This document shows positions 52,454 through 60,478 of a stretch of 60,478 nucleotides of DNA, piece after piece; position 1 is the stretch's first letter, and every line of letters starts with the position of its first letter. The stretch spans positions 1 to 60,478 of the forward strand of contig CAJTQA010000016.1 in assembly GCA_910578455.1 (NCBI GenBank), written 5' to 3'. Source of the stretch: an uncultured Dorea sp. (GTDB taxonomy: Bacteria; Bacillota; Clostridia; Lachnospirales; Lachnospiraceae). The notes beneath the pieces were generated by a model. The model saw only the letters and a list, made by a program, of their open reading frames with translations, ran no database searches and was not told the origin of the DNA. The translations under genes were made by a program, and so were the position numbers.

Positions 52454-52727
52454 TCAGATTTTTATCTTTTCTGCATCATTTCCCCATGCGCTAAACCTAT
52501 TCTGGGGAGTACAGCTCCAAAGTTTTAAAACATCAAAATTACATTTCCTTAACCTTGAGGCCAAGCTTGCACAATGAATCAAATCTTTTTTGTAATCTTT
52601 CGTACTACAGCTATGGGTCAGCTCTTCAACTTTTTTTATTTTACAGGCACGCACAAGTTCATCTTCAAGATTCCTTACCTGCGGAATCAAAATAACGTCT
52701 TTAATTGCTGACTGTTTTTTCAGGAAA
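52454..52727 (-). pseudogene. Remnant partner gene of the AAA ATPase (5' end lost)
   Basis: Directly behind the ATPase stop the same frame stays open for 90 codons, from SFLKKQSAIKDVILIPQVRN to FSAWGNDAEKIKI. There is no ATG and no ribosome site in it; the only candidate is a TTG at 52690 without a Shine-Dalgarno. The conserved-looking IPQVRNLEDELVRACKIKKV segment looks like the C-terminal part of a larger partner protein. A deletion that removed the start and joined the two genes would explain it. The family is not recognised with certainty. Confidence 0.5.
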
Positions 52728-52729
52728 GA

Positions 52730-53833
52730 TTAAAGCTGTGCAATTTCATACAGCCTGTCCAAATCCGGCACTGAACTGAACAAATCATTTTCTACAGCAT
52801 GTTTTAATGAATCTGTATTCCGTTTCAAGTAATCTGCCGCATTTACACATTTTATCGGCATTTCAATATCATCTGCATCCTTTTTCAAAAAACTAAATGA
52901 ATGTTTTGGCAGCTGCATATCCAAGATATCTGTGTTGTGTGTTGTGAAAAAAAGCTGTTTACGTTCTGTCAGCTTATCAATTATAATTGACAGGCAGGCC
53001 TTTTCAACATCACTATTTACAAAAGAAAATAATTCATCGCAATAATACAGATCATGCTTATCGCATATCAATGATGCAATGATATATGAAATATCCAGTC
53101 CTGCCTTCGTTCCACTTGAAAGCATATCAACATCCGTTATTTTTCCTTCTTTGATGATAACAGACCTGTTATTTAATTTTACCGCATATGTATTGTCAAC
53201 CTCCTTTACTTTGATGACCTCCCGTATGGCTGGATCTAATGTTTTCAGCGTCTGTTCCAATATGTAAAGGTAATTTTCATCATCTTCTATAGACAGGTAT
53301 GTTTTATTGATATATGTATCCTCCGGATATGTAAAATACCATCCCTGTGTATCGACATCAAAATAATTCAATTTATAGAAGACCGAATTATCCAGCCTTT
53401 TTGCACACATTTCATAATTGTCCTTTTTATTTATACATGTGCCGTAAATACAGATAGACACGTCTTCTTCCCTGTAATCACCCTTTTCTTTTGGATTGAT
53501 TCGCATGTTAAAACGAAAAAGTTCATTTTCTCCTGCCACAAAATCTATTGTTAATTCCGCAGTCCTTCTCCTATCGCCAATAATTTTAGTGAAACGATTA
53601 TAATTTCCATCCTTAAAGTAATTAACAAAACGCATCAGCAACTTTCCAAGCGAAGTTTTCCCGGTAGCATTTCCGCCCATAATTATATTTACTTTTTTAT
53701 AGCGAAAATTAGGATATCCATCAAGATACTCTCCTATAACTGTAGAATTCACTATCTTTTTAGGATAAGACATATTCATATGGAAATTTTGGAAAGCATA
53801 CAGGTTGTCCACTTTTATATCCATAATTATCAT
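52730..53833 (-). CDS. AAA/OLD-like ATP-binding protein, probable defence ATPase
   Basis: 367 residues from ATG 53833, after GAGAAGGA. An SMC/ABC-type ATPase in one chain: Walker A NIIMGGNATGKTSLGKLL near residue 52, a signature-like VDMLSSGTKAGLDIS, Walker B DLYYCDELFSFVNSD and the switch His in LFFTTHNTDILDM. This is the AAA_15/AAA_21 layout found in many phage-defence and abortive-infection modules. The surrounding DNA is AT-rich. The downstream partner is apparently broken, so the system may be inactive. Confidence 0.82.
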   Translation of the reverse strand: MIIMDIKVDNLYAFQNFHMNMSYPKKIVNSTVIGEYLDGYPNFRYKKVNIIMGGNATGKTSLGKLLMRFVNYFKDGNYNRFTKIIGDRRRTAELTIDFVAGENELFRFNMRINPKEKGDYREEDVSICIYGTCINKKDNYEMCAKRLDNSVFYKLNYFDVDTQGWYFTYPEDTYINKTYLSIEDDENYLYILEQTLKTLDPAIREVIKVKEVDNTYAVKLNNRSVIIKEGKITDVDMLSSGTKAGLDISYIIASLICDKHDLYYCDELFSFVNSDVEKACLSIIIDKLTERKQLFFTTHNTDILDMQLPKHSFSFLKKDADDIEMPIKCVNAADYLKRNTDSLKHAVENDLFSSVPDLDRLYEIAQL

Positions 53834-53897
53834 TTGTTTCCTTCTCCCATCTATTAGTTCGTATTTTCCGAAATAATACCCTTGCATTAATTATACC

Positions 53898-54122
53898 TCA
53901 TTCCACAAATAATTCAAGCATATTATTATATATTCCCATACAAAATAAAGTAGAACCTGTTTTCAGCCTATCATGAAACTTACCATTAAAAACCTGTCCT
54001 CCGTAAAAGCTGCCGCTTTCAAACTTAAAAACACAAAAGGAAGTTATTTCTTTTTTATTGTTTATCTTTCCAATCCATTTCATTTTGTTTAGCCCCATCA
54101 TTACTTTTTCAAAAGTTTGCAA
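53898..54122 (-). CDS. Small hypothetical protein upstream of the AAA ATPase
   Basis: 74 residues, MQTFEKVMMGLNKMKWIGKI up to NMLELFVE. It has alternating hydrophobic and charged residues consistent with a small beta-rich domain (KFESGSFYGGQVFNGKFHD). No family recognised. It ends 64 nt before the ATPase start, shares the low GC of that island and may belong to it. It could be a fragment. Confidence 0.4.
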   Translation of the reverse strand: MQTFEKVMMGLNKMKWIGKINNKKEITSFCVFKFESGSFYGGQVFNGKFHDRLKTGSTLFCMGIYNNMLELFVE

Positions 54123-54284
54123 GGAGTCCGCACACCGAGAACACCGTTTTATAAAATTTTACTTCTAATATACTTCTTCTATAATACCCCCATCCTGTAT
54201 GCTTTTGTCAATCTCAAAACTATATTTTCATACCTACATTCATTCTGTCTGAATTATTTTTTCAGTTGATATTTTTTCTTTTTA

Positions 54285-54332
54285 TGAAAAACATCAGGAC
54301 ATATACGGATCATACGAACCATATATGCCCTG
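54285..54332 (-). terminator. Terminator after spoIVA
   Basis: On the minus strand CAGGGCATATA pairs imperfectly with TATATGTCCTG and is followed by ATGTTTTTC. The rest of 54123-54370 shows no gene. Confidence 0.6.
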
Positions 54333-54370
54333 TTTAGGACTATCTATTATTTCTCTTTTTAGATATGTTC

Positions 54371-55843
54371 CTAGATGATGATGCACACCATCCCTCCATT
54401 GCTGTCATTTACAATCTTCTGCATCGTATCCTGCAGTTTCCCCTGGCTCTCATCGTTGATTGAGAGCATCTTGCTCCGCATGCCGTCCATCACCAGGTCT
54501 TCCACTGACTTTCCGAAGATATTCGTACCCCAGATGCCTTCTTCCGTATCGCTCATAGTCTTGATATAGTCTATCAGATCCTGCGCCTGCTGCTCGTTTC
54601 CCACGATAGGCGCGATTTCCGTCTCAATGTTGGCACGGATCAGGTGTATGGAGGGCGCCTGGGAATGTATCTTCACCCCGTACTTGTTGCCCTGCTTGAT
54701 GATTGTGGGCGCGTCCAGCGTAATCTCTTCTTTCTTCGGGCTCACCATGCCGTAGCCTTTGATGCGGACTGATGCAAAAGCGTCCTTCACATCCTCATAC
54801 TCTTCTTTTAGCTCTGACAGATTCTTCATAGCGGCAATAAGCTCATACTGCCCGGCTATCGTCATGCCCGTAAGCTCGCTTAACATCTGGTAGTAGAACT
54901 TCTCCGCAACGCCGATGCGTACCTTTACGCACCCGTTGTCCATGCCTACATGGTCTACCTTCATCTCGTCTATGTACGGGCTTTCCGGCATCTTAAGCCC
55001 CGCTGTGGCATCCCTCACCTCATTCATCTGCTCCATTACGGTACGGATATGCCCCAGGATATCCTGCTTGATGGCATGGTCTCTCGGCAGCATCTCCACC
55101 CACTTCGGGATGAAAAACTGGATTTCCGAAACCGGGAACTCAAACATAACCTCTTCCAATATTCTATGGATATCATCCCCTTTTAGCTGCTCACAGTTGA
55201 CGGGAAGAGCTTTCACCCCGTACTCCTGCTCGATCTCCTCTGCCGTTCTCCCTGCCTCTTCCCCGTAGGGTTTTACGGAGTTCACCAGCACGATAAACGG
55301 TTTCCCGATGGCCTTAAGCTCCCGGATAGTCTGGCTTTCCGCCTCGTGGTACTGCTCCCTTTCTATCTCTCCAATGCTGCCGTCTGTCGTCACCACGATA
55401 CCGATAGTTGCATGGTCATGTATGACCTTCCTCGTTCCAATGCCTGCCGCTTTCGTAAACGGAATCTCATAATCAAACCAGGGCGTCTTTACCATCCGCT
55501 CCTCGCTCCCCTCCACATGGCCAGAGGCTCCTTCCACCATATAGCCTACGCAGTCTATCAGCCGCACCTTTACTTCCACGTCATCCGCCAGCTTGATCTG
55601 CGCCGCCTCTTTCGGCACAAACTTCGGCTCTGTCGTCATGATTGTCCGGCCTGACGCAGACTGGGGCAGTTCATCCCTCGTGCGTTCCTTCCCGTGCTCA
55701 TCCTCCATATGCGGGAGTACCAGCACATCCATGAACCGTTTGATAAATGTAGATTTACCAGTCCTTACCGGCCCCACCACCCCTATGTATATTTCACCGT
55801 TTGTCCGTGCCTCAATATCCTTGTATAATTGAAACGTATTCAT
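54371..55843 (-). CDS. spoIVA: Stage IV sporulation protein A (spore coat ATPase)
   Basis: 490 residues from ATG 55843, after AAGGGGG. N-terminal TRAFAC-type P-loop (YIGVVGPVRTGKSTFIKRFM), PQSASGRTIMTTEPKF, RLIDCVGYMVEGASGHVEGS, then the long middle and C-terminal domains (GTNIFGKSVEDLVMDGMRSK). SpoIVA polymerises on the forespore surface and forms the coat base layer, made in the mother cell. Its presence shows that the organism is a spore former. The leader has a SigE-like -10 and an SD-pairing hairpin. Confidence 0.97.
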   Translation of the reverse strand: MNTFQLYKDIEARTNGEIYIGVVGPVRTGKSTFIKRFMDVLVLPHMEDEHGKERTRDELPQSASGRTIMTTEPKFVPKEAAQIKLADDVEVKVRLIDCVGYMVEGASGHVEGSEERMVKTPWFDYEIPFTKAAGIGTRKVIHDHATIGIVVTTDGSIGEIEREQYHEAESQTIRELKAIGKPFIVLVNSVKPYGEEAGRTAEEIEQEYGVKALPVNCEQLKGDDIHRILEEVMFEFPVSEIQFFIPKWVEMLPRDHAIKQDILGHIRTVMEQMNEVRDATAGLKMPESPYIDEMKVDHVGMDNGCVKVRIGVAEKFYYQMLSELTGMTIAGQYELIAAMKNLSELKEEYEDVKDAFASVRIKGYGMVSPKKEEITLDAPTIIKQGNKYGVKIHSQAPSIHLIRANIETEIAPIVGNEQQAQDLIDYIKTMSDTEEGIWGTNIFGKSVEDLVMDGMRSKMLSINDESQGKLQDTMQKIVNDSNGGMVCIII

Positions 55844-55847
55844 ACTA

Positions 55848-55890
55848 ATACCCCCTTGCTGTGCTGATAACAGTGTATGCAAGAGGGTAT
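55848..55890 (-). promoter_or_regulatory. SD-sequestering inverted repeat before spoIVA
   Basis: In minus-strand RNA the arm AUACCCUCUUGC (55890-55879) pairs with GCAAGGGGGUAU (55859-55848): 12 pairs with one U-G wobble around a 19-nt loop. The second arm is the spoIVA Shine-Dalgarno. No T-run follows, so it is not an ordinary terminator. Confidence 0.7.
55872..55879 (-). promoter_or_regulatory. SigE-like -10 element of spoIVA
   Basis: CATACACT on the minus strand fits the SigE -10 consensus CATACAHT exactly. The -35 region is poor. A start here would fall inside the loop of the hairpin and leave out its 5' arm. Confidence 0.5.
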
Positions 55891-55911
55891 TTCTTTTAGA
55901 ACATTATTTGT

Positions 55912-56928
55912 TTATTTCTCTTTCCACGGCAACGCCTGGTGCTCCGCCTTAGAGTCTCTCAGCATCAGCTCGTCCACTGCCTCCCTCGGATCCTTGCCCT
56001 CGAAAAGCACTTCATTTACCTTGTTTACGATAGGAAGCGCCACATCATACTTCTTTCCAAGTTTCACAGCCGCTTTTGTAGAGTACACGCCCTCTACCAC
56101 CATCTGAACCTCGTCCATGGCTTCCTGCATAGATTTTCCCTGCCCCATAAGGTATCCTGCTTTCCGGTTCCGGCTGTGGACGCTGGCGCAGGTGACGATC
56201 AAGTCGCCGATTCCCGTAAGTCCGGTAAAGCTTTCAACCGCGCCTCCCATCTTCACGCCCAGCTTTGCTATCTCCGCAATTCCTCTTGTAATCAGCGCAG
56301 CTTTTGTATTATCTCCGTAACCCATGCCGTCCGCGATTCCCGCTGCCAGAGCAATGACATTCTTAAGTGACCCTCCAAGCTCCATCCCCAGCCTGTCCGG
56401 ACTTACATAGACGCGGAATACCTTGTTCATGAACATCTTCTGGAGATACTCTGCCGTCTTCTCCGTCTTCGCTCCGATAACTACTGCTGTGGGAAGGCCT
56501 CTTCCCACTTCCTCCGCATGGCTTGGCCCGGAGAGCACTGCCACGTCGGCCTGCGGAATCTCCTGCTCAATCTGCTGGGAGAGAGTCATGAGCGTGCTCT
56601 CCTCGATTCCTTTTGCAACGTCTACGATAATTTGCCCTTCAGCAACATATTCTTTCATGCTCCTTGCCGTATTTCTCGTAAACGGAGACGGCACTGCCAG
56701 CACAAGGAAGTCTTTGTCTTTAACCGCTTTCCCCATATCGCAGGTGAAGATCATATCATCCGGTATCTTCACTCCCGGAAGCTTCGACTTATGCTCCCTC
56801 TCCTCAGAAAGCATCTTTACCTCTTCCTCGCTGATGGACCATACCGTCACCCGATGCCCGTTGCTGTGAAGAAGGAGCGCCAGCGCAGTTCCCCAGCTTC
56901 CTGCACCCATAATTCCTACATTTGCCAT
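55912..56928 (-). CDS. gpsA: NAD(P)H-dependent glycerol-3-phosphate dehydrogenase
   Basis: 338 residues. Nucleotide motif VGIMGAGSWGTALALLLHSN, VLSGPSHAEEVGRGLPTAV and the catalytic Lys/Asn region GYGDNTKAALITRGIAEIAK are present. It makes sn-glycerol-3-phosphate from DHAP for phospholipids. plsY follows the same pathway and lies 24 nt upstream. Confidence 0.97.
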   Translation of the reverse strand: MANVGIMGAGSWGTALALLLHSNGHRVTVWSISEEEVKMLSEEREHKSKLPGVKIPDDMIFTCDMGKAVKDKDFLVLAVPSPFTRNTARSMKEYVAEGQIIVDVAKGIEESTLMTLSQQIEQEIPQADVAVLSGPSHAEEVGRGLPTAVVIGAKTEKTAEYLQKMFMNKVFRVYVSPDRLGMELGGSLKNVIALAAGIADGMGYGDNTKAALITRGIAEIAKLGVKMGGAVESFTGLTGIGDLIVTCASVHSRNRKAGYLMGQGKSMQEAMDEVQMVVEGVYSTKAAVKLGKKYDVALPIVNKVNEVLFEGKDPREAVDELMLRDSKAEHQALPWKEK

Positions 56929-56952
56929 TTTAAATACCTCCCGACATTTATA

Positions 56953-57603
56953 TTATTTTTTATTTGCTTTTCCGATGCTCAGCTTATTTTCCGTTCCGTT
57001 TAAGAGCCGTCCGATATTCGCCCTGTGCTTATAAAAAGCCAATATCATAAGGAATGCCGCTATCGCATACGTCTCGTACAGATAATTTGCCTCCATCCCA
57101 AACGTGCCGGACTGACCCAGATAGACAATCTCAATCAGATAGACGATAACGACCACCAAAGATCCTACCGACACATATTTTGTAGCCGCCACAAGCCCCA
57201 CAAACACAAACAGGCAGATCAGTACCATCCACCATGGGGTCGTGCTCAAGAGAAGGCCTGCCGTCGCCGCAATGCCTTTTCCCCCCTTAAACCCCAGATA
57301 AAACGGATAGTTGTGCCCCAGCACTGCTCCCATGCCTGCATACATGGAAAGGAGGGGCAGGATATCTCCGCAGCTGTTCCGGTAAATTGCCTGAACAGTA
57401 AGGACTGCAAACACACACTTGAAAGCATCTCCGAGAAGCGTTGCCACTCCCGCCTTCCATCCAAGCGTCCTCAATGCGTTCGTGGTACCCGCATTGCCGC
57501 TTCCCTGGCTGCGGATATCGATATTGTGGGCCTTCCCGTATATATATCCCGTCTGGAAGAGGCCAAAAGCATAGCCAATCAATACACAGATTATACGTTC
57601 CAT
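56953..57603 (-). CDS. plsY: Glycerol-3-phosphate acyltransferase PlsY
   Basis: 216 residues with five to six hydrophobic helices. The conserved motifs are seen: IDIRSQGSGNAGTTNALRTL, LGHNYPFYLGFKGGKGIAAT and the third loop near LYETYAI. It acylates G3P from acyl-phosphate at the membrane. It sits 2 nt behind der. Confidence 0.96.
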   Translation of the reverse strand: MERIICVLIGYAFGLFQTGYIYGKAHNIDIRSQGSGNAGTTNALRTLGWKAGVATLLGDAFKCVFAVLTVQAIYRNSCGDILPLLSMYAGMGAVLGHNYPFYLGFKGGKGIAATAGLLLSTTPWWMVLICLFVFVGLVAATKYVSVGSLVVVIVYLIEIVYLGQSGTFGMEANYLYETYAIAAFLMILAFYKHRANIGRLLNGTENKLSIGKANKK

Positions 57604-57605
57604 AC

Positions 57606-58934
57606 TTACCTTTCCTTTTCCTTTCTCTCCCGAATAAAGAATTTGAGAGAAGTTCCCCGAAATCCGAAAGCCTCCCGTATCTTGTTCTCAAGATATCTTA
57701 TATAAGAGAAATGCATCAGCTCCCTGTCATTTACAAAAATGACAAATGTCGGCGGTTTTACGGATACCTGCGTGGCATAATATATCTTAAGCCTCTTTCC
57801 CTTATCCGACGGCGGCTGCTGCATGGCTACCGCTTCCATAACAATCTCATTGAGCACGCCTGTAGCTACCCGAAGAGTCTGGTTTTCAATAACCATGTCA
57901 ATCATGTCGTACAGTTTCACAAGCCGCTGCCCTGTCTGTGCCGACACATACATAATCTCCGCATACGGCATGTAAGACAGGACTCTCCTGACTTCATCCT
58001 CGTATTTTTTCATGGTTCTGTCATCTTTTTCAATCGCATCCCACTTATTGACGACTATGATGACGCCCTTACCCCTTTCATGGGCAATCCCGGCAATTTT
58101 TGCATCCTGCTCCGTCACGCCCTCCGCCGCATCGATTACCACCAGCACTACGTCTGAACGCTCTACCGCCGTGACGGTGCGGATGATGCTGTAGCGCTCC
58201 AGCTCTTCCTTTATCCTGCTCTTCCTCCGCAGACCTGCGGTGTCAATAAACACATATTCCCTTCCGCCGTGGACAATCTCCGTGTCAATAGCGTCTCTCG
58301 TTGTGCCCGCAATATCAGACACGATTACCCGCTGCTCCCCTAAAAGCTTGTTAATAATCGAAGATTTCCCTACATTGGGCTTTCCTACAATGGCAATCCT
58401 GGGGCGCTCGTCCTCTTCCTCCTCCCCGGATTTTTCCGGAAAATGGGATATCACCTCATCAAGCATATCCCCCAGGCCCAGGCGCGACGCCGCAGACACC
58501 GGAACCGGCTCGCCGATGCCAAGATTGTAAAACTCATAGACATCCGGCATGAATTTCTCAAAGCTGTCAACCTTATTCACCACCAGGACGACAGGCTTTG
58601 CGGAGCGCCTGAGCATATCCGCCACCTTTGAGTCCGCGTCCACAAGCCCCTGGCGCACATCCGTGATAAAGATGATCACATCCGCCGTATCGATGGCAAT
58701 CTGAGCCTGCTCCCGCATCTGAGACAGGATGATATCCTTGCTCTCCGGCTCAATCCCGCCTGTGTCAATCATTGTAAAATCCCTGTCAAGCCACGACACA
58801 TCCGCATAGATGCGATCCCTCGTCACCCCCGGCGTGTCCTTGACAATAGATATCTTTTGTCCTGCCAGTGCATTAAAAAGGGTAGATTTCCCTACATTGG
58901 GCCTCCCTACTATCGCTACTACTGGTTTACTCAT
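57606..58934 (-). CDS. der: Ribosome biogenesis GTPase Der (EngA)
   Basis: 442 residues. Two GTPase domains in tandem: first GRPNVGKSTLFNAL, DTPGV, NKVD; second GKPNVGKSSIINKL, DTAGL, NKWD. A C-terminal KH-like domain (QVSVKPPTFVIFVNDRELMH, then YLENKIREAFGFRGT) follows. Required for 50S assembly. It lies 3 nt behind the DUF512 gene. Confidence 0.97.
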   Translation of the reverse strand: MSKPVVAIVGRPNVGKSTLFNALAGQKISIVKDTPGVTRDRIYADVSWLDRDFTMIDTGGIEPESKDIILSQMREQAQIAIDTADVIIFITDVRQGLVDADSKVADMLRRSAKPVVLVVNKVDSFEKFMPDVYEFYNLGIGEPVPVSAASRLGLGDMLDEVISHFPEKSGEEEEDERPRIAIVGKPNVGKSSIINKLLGEQRVIVSDIAGTTRDAIDTEIVHGGREYVFIDTAGLRRKSRIKEELERYSIIRTVTAVERSDVVLVVIDAAEGVTEQDAKIAGIAHERGKGVIIVVNKWDAIEKDDRTMKKYEDEVRRVLSYMPYAEIMYVSAQTGQRLVKLYDMIDMVIENQTLRVATGVLNEIVMEAVAMQQPPSDKGKRLKIYYATQVSVKPPTFVIFVNDRELMHFSYIRYLENKIREAFGFRGTSLKFFIRERKEKER

Positions 58935-58937
58935 AAT

Positions 58938-60266
58938 TTATCTCCTGTTCTGATAATCCTGTCCTGCAACTGCATCTATAAAATCTCGTCCGCTTGATTT
59001 TACAATATCTGTGTCCACTTGTAAAGCTTCATTCAGTTCTGCCAGCGTAATATCGTCTAAAAAAACCGTTTCCCCGCTGCGAAACATATTGCACGGCAAA
59101 AGAAGCCTTCCGCCAAGAGGTTTTCCTTTAAGCTGGCTTATCAGGTCCCTCCCTGTAATCAGGCCGGACACCGTAATAAGCTCACCGAAAAAGTCGTTCC
59201 GGATGCAGTATACATGAATCGTCGTACCTGTATATTTCTCCATAAGGCGTTCTGCAAATCTTTCAATATACGGATGCGCCAGCTTTCCGGTAGCAATGGA
59301 AACCTCCCGGGGCATATCATCCCCGGAAACCTCCTGGTATGCCTCCTCGAACTCATCTACAAGGAGGCGCAGCATCCCCACGCCGTTTTCCAACTGCAGA
59401 TAGCCGTCATAAGTATCCCTCTGGGGAATTTCCTCTTCCGCTAAGATGTACCATTCATCCCCGCCGTGGATAAAATGTGTTCCGCGCTCTCTGTACAGCC
59501 TGTCCTGCCATTCATGTATGACAGACAGCACCTCCCGCGCATCCTCCTTCGTAAAAGGCTCCAGGGGATAAAGACCCTCCCTGTACTTCGTAAGACCCAC
59601 CGGAACTACCGACACGCTCTCAAGATACGGGATGTAACGCGACATATCCCGGATGCTCCTTACAAGTTCTTCCCCGTCATTCACGCCCTTGCAAAGAACA
59701 ATCTGCCCGTTCATCCGGATGCCTCCTTCATAGAGCTTTTCCGCTTTTCCAAGCGCCTCGCCCGCAAACCTGTTGTGCAGCATCCTGCACCGCAGCTCCG
59801 GATTCGTCGTATGGAAAGATATATTGATAGGCTCCAGATGATATTGGATAATCCGGTCAATGTCATGGTCGCTCATATTCGTCAGCGTGACATAATTTCC
59901 CTGCAAAAAAGAAAGCCTTGAATCATCATCTTTAAAATACAGAGTTTCCCTCATCCCCTCCGGCATCTGGTCGATAAAGCAGAACATGCACTTGTTTCGG
60001 CAGGAGCGGTACTCGTCCATCAGCCCTTGCTCAAACTCTATCCCAAGGTCTTCTTCATAATCCTTTTCTATCTCCAGCTCCCACTCTTCCCCATCCGGCT
60101 TTCTTATGAGAAGGGTGAGATACTCGTCATTCACATAAAAATGATAATCAAACACGTCCTCAATGTCTTTGCCGTTGACTGACAGCAGGCAGTCTCCCTG
60201 CTCCAGCTCCAGCTCTGCGGCGATGCTCCCCGGCAGCACGCTCTTTATAATATGCTCATGTTTCAT
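58938..60266 (-). CDS. DUF512 family protein: PDZ plus radical-SAM-like
   Basis: 442 residues from ATG 60266 (TTGAGG 5 nt upstream). Residues 1-70 are a PDZ-like domain (IIKSVLPGSIAAELELEQGD, CLLSVNGKDIEDVFDYHFY). A Cys motif CRNKCMFCFIDQMPEGMR of radical-SAM type and an elongated barrel follow. The C-terminal DUF512 domain holds GGDEWYILAEEEIPQRDTYD. In Clostridia it is constantly next to der. Function unknown. Confidence 0.92.
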   Translation of the reverse strand: MKHEHIIKSVLPGSIAAELELEQGDCLLSVNGKDIEDVFDYHFYVNDEYLTLLIRKPDGEEWELEIEKDYEEDLGIEFEQGLMDEYRSCRNKCMFCFIDQMPEGMRETLYFKDDDSRLSFLQGNYVTLTNMSDHDIDRIIQYHLEPINISFHTTNPELRCRMLHNRFAGEALGKAEKLYEGGIRMNGQIVLCKGVNDGEELVRSIRDMSRYIPYLESVSVVPVGLTKYREGLYPLEPFTKEDAREVLSVIHEWQDRLYRERGTHFIHGGDEWYILAEEEIPQRDTYDGYLQLENGVGMLRLLVDEFEEAYQEVSGDDMPREVSIATGKLAHPYIERFAERLMEKYTGTTIHVYCIRNDFFGELITVSGLITGRDLISQLKGKPLGGRLLLPCNMFRSGETVFLDDITLAELNEALQVDTDIVKSSGRDFIDAVAGQDYQNRR

Positions 60267-60361
60267 AACAGCCTCAATTCTTTTCCTGATCTGATGTCGC
60301 AGATAATTCACTTCTGCAGTATTAGTATAACCCATATAGGAAAAATAGTCCAATCAAAACA

Positions 60362-60391
60362 TTGACCTTTCTATAGATTTAATGATATAAC
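60362..60391 (+). promoter_or_regulatory. Promoter facing the window's end
   Basis: TTGACC (60362-60367), 18 nt, TATAAC (60386-60391) on the plus strand, divergent from the DUF512 gene. Confidence 0.55.
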
Positions 60392-60439
60392 ATAAGAGGA
60401 AAGAAAAGTTACAGTTCATTTTTAATTCAGGAGAAAAGA

Positions 60440-60478
60440 GTGAAAAATAAAGTGTATTTTTGGATGCACTTGTATAAG
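60440..60478 (+). CDS. First codons of a plus-strand gene (truncated by the window)
   Basis: GTG 60440 follows CAGGAG by 7 nt and reads VKNKVYFWMHLYK up to the end. The promoter upstream and the ribosome site support a real gene. It is too short to identify. Confidence 0.4.
   Translation, partial: MKNKVYFWMHLYK

Noticed and set aside
1..60478. Insertion sequences, integrases, attachment sites or prophage genes
   Set aside because: No transposase, recombinase or phage structural motif was seen. tRNA-Gly is not followed by an integrase or an obvious repeat of its 3' end.

Overview
The window is a chromosomal segment of a spore-forming Firmicute of class Clostridia, most likely a Lachnospiraceae. 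Supporting signs are spoIVA, the spoIVA-gpsA-plsY-der-DUF512 block, class A-like RNase P RNA, a T-box leader, a THF riboswitch, a GGGtGRT protein next to an IscU-like scaffold, and DUF3793. I cannot name the species from sequence alone. Most genes lie on the minus strand. The housekeeping DNA looks GC-moderate. Three stretches look clearly AT-richer and accessory: about 950-2640, 14060-14720 and 52380-54200.

Layout. 1-11400: a secreted RHS/YD-repeat polymorphic toxin of 2434 residues, a four-repeat putative immunity protein behind it, a displaced second RHS C-terminal cassette (orphon), and upstream a small secreted protein preceded by an ECF-type promoter motif and an ECF sigma/anti-sigma pair. 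11419-14078: ilvBN behind a T-box leader; the sigma gene follows ilvN by 17 nt without a visible terminator. 14113-15263: a type II toxin-antitoxin pair and an HTH protein. 15413-18836: thyA-folA-glycosyltransferase, and DUF3793. 18917-22978: a MocR-type regulator divergent from an NhaC antiporter and an M20 peptidase. 23012-24339: THF riboswitch-folT-marR. 24359-29055: MATE pump, tRNA-Gly, ABC-F protein with a long attenuator leader, DAHP synthase. 29095-33515: uracil-DNA glycosylase remnant, thioredoxin, IscU-like/GGGtGRT operon with a Rex-like operator, and a GNAT-transmembrane-DUF3298 fusion.

33533-38502 is a conserved housekeeping run (yicC-gmk-rpoZ-rimO-pgsA-cinA). Then come rqcH (NFACT), a second MATE pump, a DUF815 ATPase, pheA, a CmpB-like membrane protein, pyrBI, rnpB, rnhA, an MBL hydrolase, a MogA/MoaB protein, a secreted Ig-like/NlpC-like cell-wall protein, degV and an SDR. 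52454-54122 holds an AAA ATPase with what looks like a broken partner gene, probably a decayed defence module. The window ends with spoIVA, gpsA, plsY, der, a DUF512 radical-SAM protein and the first codons of a plus-strand gene.

The most interesting signals are regulatory and accessory: the RHS locus with its tandem-repeat immunity protein, orphon and apparent ECF sigma control; an ABC-F leader with a 53-codon leader ORF and mutually exclusive hairpins; a spoIVA leader whose Shine-Dalgarno is paired only in read-through transcripts; and a Rex-like operator in front of the Fe-S scaffold/GGGtGRT operon.
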